In this document: one piece after another, positions 43,301 through 55,300 of the stretch
Position numbering within the stretch: position 1 is the stretch's first letter
How the letters are laid out: every line of letters starts with the position of its first letter
Source of the DNA: Branchiostoma floridae
Taxonomy: Eukaryota > Chordata > Leptocardii > Amphioxiformes > Branchiostomatidae
Direction of reading: 5' to 3'
NCBI RefSeq assembly: GCF_000003815.2
Contig: NC_049996.1
Coordinates: forward strand, 7,175,347-7,239,346
DNA length: 64,000 bases
The notes under the pieces: model-generated
Databases searched by the model: none
What the model saw: only the letters and a program-made list of their open reading frames with translations
What the model was told of the DNA's origin: nothing
Program-made: the position numbers and the translations under genes

Positions 43301-46300
43301 CAGGTAAAATTGGAGCTGTGCAGGTATTTCCGGTGTCTACCTGCACCTAACCTGCATTGGTCCATGTACTGGGTTTTATACATGTATCAAATATCATATC
43401 AGGAGTATATGGATCATTATTAGCTGCATTGACGATTACCACCTGTAATGTATGAAAGAAAAAATAGCAATGGTTCCTGAACATGATCCCGTACTTCCTG
43501 AATTCAGAGTGGTGCAGGTAAAATTTGTCGTGTGCAGGTAATTTTCAATGCAGTGCAGGTATGCAGAAAAAAGTATTTCGAGCCCTGACTTGGAACTGAT
43601 AAAATTGGTCTATGTAGACAGGTGGTAACTATGGACAGGATTCTTGATGCTTGTGTCAATGGGCTAATCATCTAAGGAACCATCAAAAAGTGGTCTTATT
43701 GACCAGGTGGTCTTATGGTATCTCTAGATGGTCACCAGTACAGGTTTGATTGTATTTTGATTCAACCCTCAATAACATCAGACCTCTTGCTCAAATTTTG
43801 CCTCAGAAAAAAACAAGGAAATAACTTGGTTTAGCCTAAACCAACTGTCTTCTTTACTGCACCATCTCTTTATTCAAGCAATATTAGTTCCACCTATTTG
43901 CAGAGTTATTACATTAGAGAGGTTAGATTGTGAAACTAGCCTGGCCGAGGGGTAGTCAAATTGGATAAACTCTTCCACAAATGAAATTTCCAATACTCCA
44001 TCTGCCTCCATTGTCTGGGAACGGGATTATAGAGACAGAAATAGATTCCGTAATGAAATTTATTCTGGCAGTATTCAACTGGCACATTGCATACGTGAAC
44101 AGTTTCATCAGTTTGGCCAATCACTGAATATCCAAATTCTTCGTACACATGAAGTTTTTTTATTAAACAAACATTTCGGTGACCTTCCTCAGGGCAATTC
44201 TGACTGGCTCACATTGCATGGCTTTGAAAGGTGTCGTTGCTTATAGATAATATCTGTAAATACTTTTTACGTTTGGGACTGCATCTGCAAGCAGTACAAT
44301 GTGAACTGTTTAGTATTGCCCTGAGGATGGTGACAGACGGTCACAGAAACATTTGTTGAATACAAACATGTCTTTGTTATGTAATACAAAGAATTTTGTT
44401 ATTCAGTTTGTCCTAGAAATCTTTGTAGGGAGTTGTTTTAGCCGCAGTTTGAGTTTAAACCCTTCTTTTGCAGATAATTTAAAAAATAATTGTACAAAGT
44501 CATGTATTTATGTAGAACCATTTAAGCTCACTGAAAAGTGTATCTTCCATGGATTATGACTTGAAAGACAGACAATGAAATATGTACAGTGCTGACAGTA
44601 TATACCTGTATAGGTTCGATATTATATAATACATTGCACAAGAAGATTTTTCCAACCCTGATTGAAAGGATCGAACACAGAACAGTTGACCGCAACTTCA
44701 CTCAGATATCGAACCACATTACGTCCGCAGAGATGACATGAAAAGTCTTTCGGGCAATAACAATAGTCCAAATCAGTAGTCAAATCTCGGTCTATGTTAT
44801 TCGGCAAATTAGACATTTTTGATATCAGAAGTTAAACTATATTCAGTGTTCTAATAGAGCTAATGATGTACATGTGGGGTTTGGTAATGATCATTAACGG
44901 TAATAGAAAAGCTTCTCTCTCCTCCCTTACCAGTGATAGACCACCTAATGATAATTGATCACACAGGCTCTGGAGCATGCTGTTCCAAGATGTTGTGGGA
45001 GAACGTCTTACATGTTTAAGATGTTACTGCTTTCTACTGCTGTGCTCCTCCTTATCTCTTAGGCCACTTAAAGATGATTTAATGGATAACTTCTTAATTA
45101 TTGATGTTACCCAGATTAACCCTGTTCATACCAGGATTTGCCACAGAAGATTCACCCAGTACTGGATTGATCCCATTTCCAGAATTCTGGCATGAACGGT
45201 CCGTATCCAAATCCACTTCAAGAGAATGGTTCTGCGGATTTTGATTTATTCCCATTGGACCCTGCTCACACCAGGATTTGCGAATATGAGATCAATCCCA
45301 AGCTCTTTCTAAATCCTGATTAGCAAATCCTGGTATGATTGGAGTCAAGAAAAATAGAAATCATAATCCTTCTGACTGACATTTACCAATGACACATGAC
45401 AATATCCACCTCATGAAGCTCATAATGTAGATATTGTAATTATAAGGAACCATATACTAGCCTGGTGTCCAGCTGTATTATAGATCCCGAGTTCCTTCTG
45501 TCCTTTCCTCAAATTCAAGAAGACAGAAGAGACTTGGGAGCTGTAGTATGGCTGGACACCATGCCAACTATATGTATATATAATAGTGTGTTTGGCAACA
45601 CCACTTTAGATTGCACTAATCTCCAAGCAGATCCTACGGTGCCATAAGATAGTATAAAAGCTGGACAAGGAGTATAGCCGGCCAAAGGGAGTCAAACGGG
45701 CACCTACGGTGGGTTTGATACTATATTACGCCACTGTGGATCTGCTTTGAGATTAAGATTGCACTTCTTTACGTCTAGGCGTTAGCTTCTGATCTCTTCT
45801 TGTCAAACTCAAAAAGCCCAATACACTTATCGAGAGGGGTAGGGTTGACCCAAAGAGAGCTGTAGCACTGCCACTTGCTACTTGATGCTTTAAATTTACA
45901 TCAGTGGAGGATGTCATGTATACAGACTGATCACATCTCTGTGCCAAACCAGGGGGCCCACTTCATGACAGTAAAAACAAGTGGACACCCCAGGGGGGCC
46001 ACTTTCACCAGGCAGTAGTGTGATTTCCATCATTAGCGGTGCAGACAGTCTATTTGCCAGACAATCAGTTGAGAGCATGGGGGTGTTATCAGTGACATCT
46101 GTTCAAATTGGCAGAGTGGTGATTGTGCGCTGGCCTTTTAGGGGGGTCTGCATGCTCTTTTCCGTAAGGCGTAGGCAGCCTATTTTTATTTCCGTAATTC
46201 GTAGGCAAAAAATGTTATCTACATTATTCGTAGCAATGCGACCAAATTTAGCGCAATAGCCTTTCTTGATTTAACGTAATACGTAGGGGGTTCTTCTGAA

Positions 46301-49300
46301 TTCAGCGCAAATTGTTGTCGGGACCCCCATGCAGACCCTCTTGTAGCTGCTGAATTAGAAAAGGGGGTTTAGTTGTGTCTAAGGTGTCTAGTTTATTATT
46401 ACCTCCATGAAAAATCGAAATATTGTTGTTGTTTTTTAGAACATGCATAATTATGGCCACTACCCCTCAGCCAATCAGAATTCTTCAATCCCTCTGTTCG
46501 CCTCGGGTGTTAAAGAAACCGCCTTGTGGGTGGAGCATTTCGCCATATAGTACGCTCGTCCCATCTTCTAATCTAACTATTACTTGGCATGTATGTCTGT
46601 GTGTGTGTGTCTTTTTTGTGTTTCTGGATATTTGTGGTGAGTATATCATTATAAGATATAGGTCTTGGGAAGATATCATATGATATAGGTCTTGAGAAGA
46701 CAATAGCTAGTCATGGTGCAGTATGTGCCTCTTGGTGGCTGTCCTTGGTACTGCATTAGAACTCCCATTGCTTGTATCTTTTGTGTCTGGACATACTGTG
46801 GTCTTGTTCACTCATTTTTTTACATCTATGAAAAGAATATTAAGTGTGTGCTACAGAATATTAAGTGTGTGCTATAGCACAGAATGAATATGAATTCTTT
46901 TTGTTACATTTTATGGTTAGAATACAAGTGATGATGTAGCTCATTGACAAGGATATATATTCTATATGTATCTTTATTACAAGATACTTAGTATGCATCT
47001 TGGAGCTTTGGTTTATCTCCAGGCAGTATTTGGGATGGAAAATCATAATTCTGACAGAGAGCTATATTTAGTTTGATAGTCTAAACCAGCCTGCTTAAGG
47101 TTAAATTGGTATTTATTATGGAGTTAGGCTGCAGGGAAAACAATCTCCATTTCTCTGGTATTCAGGCATATCCATAGAATACCAACTCATCAGTCATAAG
47201 TATTTTCTATTAGAAGTTCCTAATAGTGCAAAGCAAATGGTACCTTGAAAAGGGAGAGTCAATACTTTCTCCAGGGAGCCCTTTACATAAAAATAGGGTT
47301 ATGTAAAATCTGCCCTGAACGATCTATCTACGATAACTCACTATTTCACAACCAATTTCAAGGACAATTGAACACAATGTTGGCAAATTCATAGCCATCA
47401 ATCACTTGTGCCTGTCAATAGATATTTGCCCCCAAGACCGTACATGCAGTTTCCAAATTCCGCCGGCTCTAACTGTTATTACGCTATATGTGGCGACCAG
47501 TATGAAACTGGTATTTTTTGCTGTACTCATAAGAAATGGACTGGAAAGAATAAAGTGGACTGGTAGTTGGGCTGATTTGAATAATCTGTCTTTTGGCACG
47601 CGTGTTCATTTTGAGGCTGCTCTTTGAATACTGGTAGCCATGTAGAAGGAGTAAAAGAACCAATTGTGATAAAATGATGTACATGTACATGTACATGCTC
47701 ATCGCTCGCCACTATTGATGAAGAAGAGTTTATTCCAAGCATTGATTCAAATTATTTAAATCCTTAGTATAATCTATAACGTTAGTTCACCTTTATCCGC
47801 GAGGTAACCTATATCTGTTGTGTTGCTGTTCACATCTCACTGCTCCCAACTTTTTGGTGCGCAGTTGTGGAATTCTTTTCGTACGACTGTTCTGTCGAAA
47901 TGTCGCATTGCCTACAACAATTGTTTCCGTATAATTATGAGTTTCCCTAGATCTTGCAGCGCAAGTGAAATGTTCGTGTGCAATCATACCGATACCTTCG
48001 ACCGAAACAGTGCCTTTCCTTTGTACATAGGCTTTTCAATTCTACTAATACCATTATACAGTCCGTACTTAGGTCCGACTCTTTTTACAAGAACTCATTT
48101 TTCACCAATCTCTGGCGCCGCCTCTACACATACAGCCAATATTGTCAGTTTGTCTTAAAATGTTGTACATATTCTTTGTTTTTCATGTTTGTCCCTACGT
48201 CATATGGGCCAGTGAGAGCCTGAAATAAAGAAATAATAATAATAAACAGGGTATCCAGGGATATCAAGTCGATGGACGGTAGTTTCAAATTGTACTATTT
48301 TCAAAATATTGCAGTTTGAAACCATCATCTGTCGACTTGCTTTCCCTAAATACATAATGTTCTTAAAAAGAACGGATAAAGGTTACCCTACGGATAAAGG
48401 TGAACTAACGTTATCTCTTTTGTCTAGGACTGAGAAATACACCATACCCCTATACACATGTACGTGAATCTGAATGCCTGACTCTTAAATCAGGATTATG
48501 AATTTTTGCAGATTTGTGTTGACAGAAAAACATGTTTGTTTGTTTGTTCCAGACCATGAGGAGGACCCGTCCAACCACCCCCGAGCCAGCACCATCTTCC
48601 TCATGAAGTCTACTGCACCCAACGGAAAAGTACTAGGTAAGGACTCAAAGCCGTAAAATGCTTCAATGATTTGAGCATTTTTTTTAGATGATGAGAAAAC
48701 AGAAAGTCTTGGGTATTCTGTTTTAGAGTTTGTAACTTTTATTCACACAAGCAAATTGCTTACTTCGAATTTTGGGTACCACATAGACCTTCTCCAAGAG
48801 TGCTAAATGTGTTTAACTTAAGTTACAAGCTCCAAAATGGATCATACGAACACAGAGAAGCTTTCATGATAATGCTGGTATTCTATTTTATAGAGGTTCT
48901 CAATAACGAAGGTTGTAATTTGAAGTTATGTCCATTTTCCATTGTACATGTACAAGGAAATATTGAATTTTGCCAGTAAACATTATCCTCCTTTTATACT
49001 ATTCAAGTAGCATATTGATAACATCCAATTTGCTTCTATGCTGTCTAGACCAAGTGATGCTTTCAATAATGTGTATGCTAACTGCTGCCCCAATATAACA
49101 TATTATTTTGAAATTCGTAATAATATGACCAGGGTTCTAGCCAGGATTTCATCTTAGCGTAGTGGGAATGTCATGGTAGCGAAGTGACAGATCAGGAGAT
49201 TGGTGTGGAAGGGGGTTCTTGGCACCTCCACGGTGAGATTTTGACAATGTAGAGTTAAAAGTTGGTACTCTGTTAACATCATAGTCATCAACATCATTTT

Positions 49301-52300
49301 TCATTATTGAGATATTGACTAGACATTGTTGAACAAGCAAATGATAGCAAAGCAGCAGTACACTAGTTAAAAATGAGCGTAGTGGCCCTTATTTTAGCGT
49401 AGTGGTCACAAGTTTTAACGTAGTGGCCCACTACGCTAAAATGCACTTGCTAGAACCCTGAATGACTGCCATTTTAGGTATATCAAAGTCAAACGTATGG
49501 TGCTTAAGGATATTTTCACAACATCAGTCATAATATTTGAGTTTTTCATAAATCTTAAATCCCTAAACAATTTTCTGTTCCAGAACTAACCTCCCACCAT
49601 AGACAAGGTTTGTGTTGGCTTTTGATTTTTTTATGAAAAAAGTTCAACCCTAACTTAGTTGTATACAGATTACGTCCTTATCATTTTAGTTGCATCTAAG
49701 ATGATTATATTCTTGTCATTGACTCATCCCTAAGATTATATGTGTCCAGTTATTTTTATTCAACATTGACCTAGTCTGCGTCTTAAGGTTCCAACACTAA
49801 GGGACTAAAGTAACATAAGGTCAGGCTGCTACTTATATGTACGTAGTATCTTGGATGTGAAAAATCTACCCATTAGCAAATATTAAACTTTACTCCAGAT
49901 ATTTCAATGTACTCTAAAAGCACTTTTAATGAGTCTTAGATTCTTTTCACAGATGGCTTGTTGGTGCACCATTCTTCAAAGAAAAGAAACAATCATCACA
50001 TTAACCATGTAAGTATGGTACAGTGGGTTGTTGTCCACTGAGATTTTATGGCTGTCACATTATCATCATCAACATGACTGTCATATACTCAGTCACATTT
50101 GCCTAAAATGATGGAAATCCATCTACCATGGGATTTAGCCATCCAAGCTAACAAACTTGAGCATGATTGGTGAAGTATGTGGAGAAGGACAACCTCAAGC
50201 CAACCGTTCACACTTACGCCACATCTTCAGAAAAGATGCTGGAGCCGCATGTTCCCCGTTTAGGAACTTTATTCGAACCGACACACAACAAACATGTCTA
50301 GCCGTGTGGCTTCCTCAGTGTTATGGGCTCGAATCCCTTGAGCATGATTGGTTGCACCTGTTTGTGTAATAAGACACTCAGCATTTATGCATCACCTTAG
50401 ACATTCTCGATGTGTTGTACTGAGTTTTGTAACTTCTCTTTTCCAGCAACAAGAATCACCTAACAACCTGAATAAGAAGTTCAGTTCCTGTTCTACTATC
50501 TACATAGATGACAGTACTGTCAGCCAACCCAACCTCAAAAACACTCTCAAATGGTGAGACTTGTTAGGAATAGGAGACATTCATAAACATACATTTGTAA
50601 CCCCTGCTCAGGGCTCTAGCCAGCGTCTGTTTTTCGACGGAAATTTGCTGCGTGTGACGGAAAAGTTTTTAAATCAATCCGTCAACCTTGACGGACAAAA
50701 ATCCTTGGTGGAAGCTACAGGTGGCTTGGGGACGCTGTCCACGGTCGGAAAGCCACACACTGTTTGTCTTGCTATTGTTATAATTGTTGACTTAGTGTGT
50801 CGGCGCCCTTTCGCATACGATAATCTCATTAAAAAACCGTTTTTCAAGGTCTCAGTTCCGTCTTTCTAACTTAATTTTCACGGTTTTCGCGATTAATGGG
50901 AATTGGCTGCCGGAAATAATTTCGAGCTGGCTAGAGCCCTGCCCCTGCTTTTCCTATTGGGTCAGTTGGTTCTCAGTTTGAATTAGTCAAGTTTTTGGAC
51001 ATTGATGGTTCTGACTAAGGGTAGAAGAGATGCTTTTTCAGGCTATTCATGTGACCTATGATCTTGTAGCGACTGTTACGTCTTGTTATGTGGTCACAAT
51101 TGAGTACAAAAAGACTTTCCCTTCAAAGTATAGTTATGAATATGTATCTATTATACAATAATCCTGATGCTACTAGTAAAGATCTTGTTTTGATCTGTTC
51201 CTCACTTGTGACAAAAATGATCCATTTGTTCTTACATCTTTTGCTTTTTTTTCTTATTTCAGTGTTGCTCTTGCCATTTACTACCACATAAAGAATAGGT
51301 AAGTCAACCCATCCAAATCTATATAGAGTAAATGCAGTTTCTACAATCTGTTCAAATCTATGCTCATAATTATTGCGATGTGATATTTACAAAGTGTGGC
51401 ATCTCTTGTCTTACCTGTTCATTTCCCATCCTTCCACAGGGACAAAGATGAGATTTGCAAAACTCTGGACATATTTGATGAAAAGCTTCATCCTCTAACA
51501 GTAAGTACATGTATTGCTACAACGATCGATGTAAATGTTTACATTTTCAAGTGTAAGGAGTATTTTGAATGCTTTGTCTCCAGGTCTTGTCAAACTAGAA
51601 TGATCTACTCTCCAAGCAGGGGTTTGGCTCCGGCTGTTTTGATATGTTTTTAGGCATTTTTGCTGGGCTGTCTATTAGGGGTGTCTGTATGGCGCAACGG
51701 CTAGAGTGTTGGAGTCAGAATCAGAAGGTCCTGAGTTCTAAACTCGCCATGCCCCTGCCCCCATGACGGTGGAGTGACGCCCACCGAGCCTCACGGCTAA
51801 TCTGTCTAAAGGTGCCAAAAAACACCTACGGATTTGGTGTGCCAGTGTGTCAACATTTGCGCACTTGCCACTGAGACCAGTGAATTTTATTTTTTTTTTG
51901 TCTATTTCGTACTGCTTCCACCATATCCAGAAAATTGCCCAAAATGCCTTAAAACAGGTCAAAAAGGCCAGAGCGAAACATCGTAGGAGAATAAGAAATA
52001 TCCGCTACATACCTTCGTCAAGTTTCCTTACAATGTTAGATTTCCTTTTTTTTTCTGCAATGTTGCTTCCCATTCTCAAACACAACTATGAATGTATATT
52101 GAACATTTTTCAGAAGGACTCTGTACCAGACAACTATGATGCGATTGAGCCTGAACACAGACACATCTATAGATTTATCAGAACTCTGTTCAGTGCTGCA
52201 CAGCTGACTGCTGAGTGTGCTATCATCACTTTGGTAAATACGACATTTCTTACGACATTTTTTTTAAAATTTATATTGCACAATCTTTAAAAAAGATAAC

Positions 52301-55300
52301 ATAAAACAAATTAACGGATGAAAGTACATGCAGGGGGGAAGAAAAAAGCCTCGTGGCTTATACAAGTCTTCCTCCAAAGTAACAAATCATGATACAATTT
52401 AACAACTCATAAACTGAATAAAGATTGGATAGATGTGTAAAAATTATACATTAGACAATAATGTAACCAAAAGAATTATATCAATTAACGGAATGGAAAG
52501 AAATCATAATAGTTCAATAGTTGATAACTAAGGCAATATCACAACGGCAAAATGAATGAAACTAGAAAGGCAGCATTTTCGTGAAAATGCGTAATGTTTC
52601 CCGGTGGTTTTAACAATCAGTAGTTGACCGCTAAATTTTCATTGTAGCAACTTTTTGATTTCGCGAATCCACCCCCGTCACCCCCCTCCTTCTTAGCCGC
52701 TCCCACTTACCGTGGCACTGATTACAGTAGTGTGGTACGTTCACAAGCAAGCTCTGTTTCTTTACAAAAAAATGCAGAACAAAAAAGTCCGAAATGCGGG
52801 TTTTGATGTTGTAGTCGCAAGACAAAAGTATTCTTATATTAAATGATGTTTCAAAAGGAAAAAAAGACAACTGAAAAAAGTCTATCTCCTCAGATTCGAA
52901 CCCGGGTCGATCCAGCAACAAAAGCGTACTGATCAGGCACTCTGCCGATTCGGCACTCTGCCGATTCGGCCACTTGGCGCACAACTACAGTCGGTAACTT
53001 TTAACAGGTATACAAATGTATTGCAACAGGTCCGTTCATAATTTCCAAGATTGCAAGGTCCAATTTTCTGAAGATAAATGTTTTTGTGTAAAAAGTTAGT
53101 GATCTCGTTCGTTCCATAGTGGGTACTTCTTCCTAGACCGCCTGCTTGGTTTGCTTGAAGGCATGGCCGGGCTGACGCCCGAGGTTTTTGCTGCCATAAT
53201 AATGAAAACGATGCCGAGTTCCATTTTGTATCCTGCGCGTTGATAGGTTTACCCCTGACGTATCCGCAAAACAGCCAAAATGTCAGCCAATCAAAAAGAT
53301 GGAAACTTGGACTGCATGATGCAAGTTCCATTTCTCCTTACTTTTGTCCGGTGGATATGCAAATACCTGTAAGGATGCTATATGTTTCTACCTTCGGGAA
53401 ACATAATGATGTAATAAGAATATAACATTGTAAGAAATGTAACAACTAAAAATGTTGAAATACTTGCACTCCATTATGCATATATTATTATAAACATTTG
53501 TTTCTCAGTTTAGTTATCAAAATATGATGAATTTTTTTATCATTTCTATTGTTGGTAGTTATTTAATGAAGGAGCATGTTAGTCTAGTAATTTTTTTAGG
53601 AAGATTAAAATTTACCTCTGAGTCAAAGGATTCTTTGCTATTGTTAGATAGAATAAAAGAAAATAAGTCCCATCAGTTCAGGCAAAACTGAAGTGGTGCA
53701 GGTGATTTTGTAGCATGGATGCCAGACTGTTTTCAGGGCCTACGCAGGCCAACTCCTTGGCTCCAGAACCAACATACATCCAAGGACATTTCACTCAGGG
53801 TATCAATCTGGCATCCAGGCTTTGAATCTTGCCAGCACATGTACATGTATGCAGAAACAGTATTTCCATCCATAAATGATTTTATTATCAAGCAGAATGG
53901 TACATGTATGTGTAAAATATGTAATAACATGTTTGATGTTTCTCAGGTTTATCTGGAAAGATTGCTGACGTACGCTGAGATTGACATTGCGCCGTGTAAC
54001 TGGAAGAGAATCGTGCTGGGCGCCATCCTGCTGGCCTCCAAGGTGTGGGACGACCAGGCGGTGTGGAACGTGGACTACTGCCAGATACTCCGAGATATCA
54101 CTGTGGAGGACATGTAAGTCTCACAAACGTAGGAATGCACAGTCATTCTTTCAATTACTCATTCACACACTCACAGAAACCCACCTGTGAACACATTCAC
54201 TATCACAGTCACTCACTCTTTTTTGTTTTTGTGCATAGGTCTTTCAATTTAGACTCACATAGTCTGTGTAAGGTCTAATTCATGTATTACACTGAGTGGG
54301 CAAAAGACACAATGGGAAAAGGACAGAAGAATAAGAAGAGCACCCTAAAAGAGATTCAAGCCAAAAAATAAACAACTGCATGGATGTGTTTTTCTAGCGG
54401 TGAGAAATTCCCTTTTAGTTTTAGCCAGCGAAACTGATCTCAAAAGTTAGATTGGTGAAAGTTTGTTTGTAACTGAAGAAGGTAAAGTTTGGCAGCTGTG
54501 TGCTAGGTCGGAGCTACACAGTCCTTGGCTCTGAGTGGCGCATCTGTACACTAAGAGCGAAAAAGTGTCCCTTGCGTGGATTGACTGATTGTAGTTTGTA
54601 CATGTAAATTTTATGGATGACATCCTATGCAGACTGCAAAAATAGTGCGATAGGGCGAAAAAAACAAACAAGAAGGGTGAAAAAAACAAGATGGCTACAT
54701 TTTCAAAAAAAAGGCACCATAAAGTTGTGATGTTGTACAGACCTTTAAGGGACAAAACATGGTATCAGAGCCAACAAGGCATTCTTTCCTGTATTTAAGA
54801 CATGTACTGGTGAGGTAAAAGTGGCACTAGTGTGGTAGACTGGTGTCACAACTATCCAATAAGTTTCATTTTTACAACTACAGCCCTGGGTACCTCGCAA
54901 GAGTCACTTCTACAAGTACAATTATTAGGCTACAACACAATATATTTGCTCATTTTGTTGACCATCCCTACAGAAGAAAACAATTCTTGGTTTTTTTTCT
55001 GAAATCAGGCGAAAATTAATGCGCGCGCTGATGTCATCCATCAGATTTACTTGCTGTGGCCTAATTGCTGTTAACAACAAATGCATTGTTTCTGGTTTGA
55101 CAGTGGGTGGGTTCGAGAGACTGGTCAGAGGGAATGTTAATAATATTCAATATTTTGTACAATGTTGTAAGACAGGCATCTCTCTTACTGTCAAGGGGGG
55201 GGGGGCAATTGTAGGCTTTCTAACATTTTTGTTGATTGACGTGCCCTGTTTTCCCCAGGAACGCCCTGGAGAGACAGTTCTTGGAGCTGCTGCAGTTCAA

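Noticed and set aside
52860-52985. Possible functional tRNA gene on the minus strand
   Set aside because: A and B boxes are good, but a 16-bp internal duplication and the lack of a pairing acceptor stem make it a SINE head.
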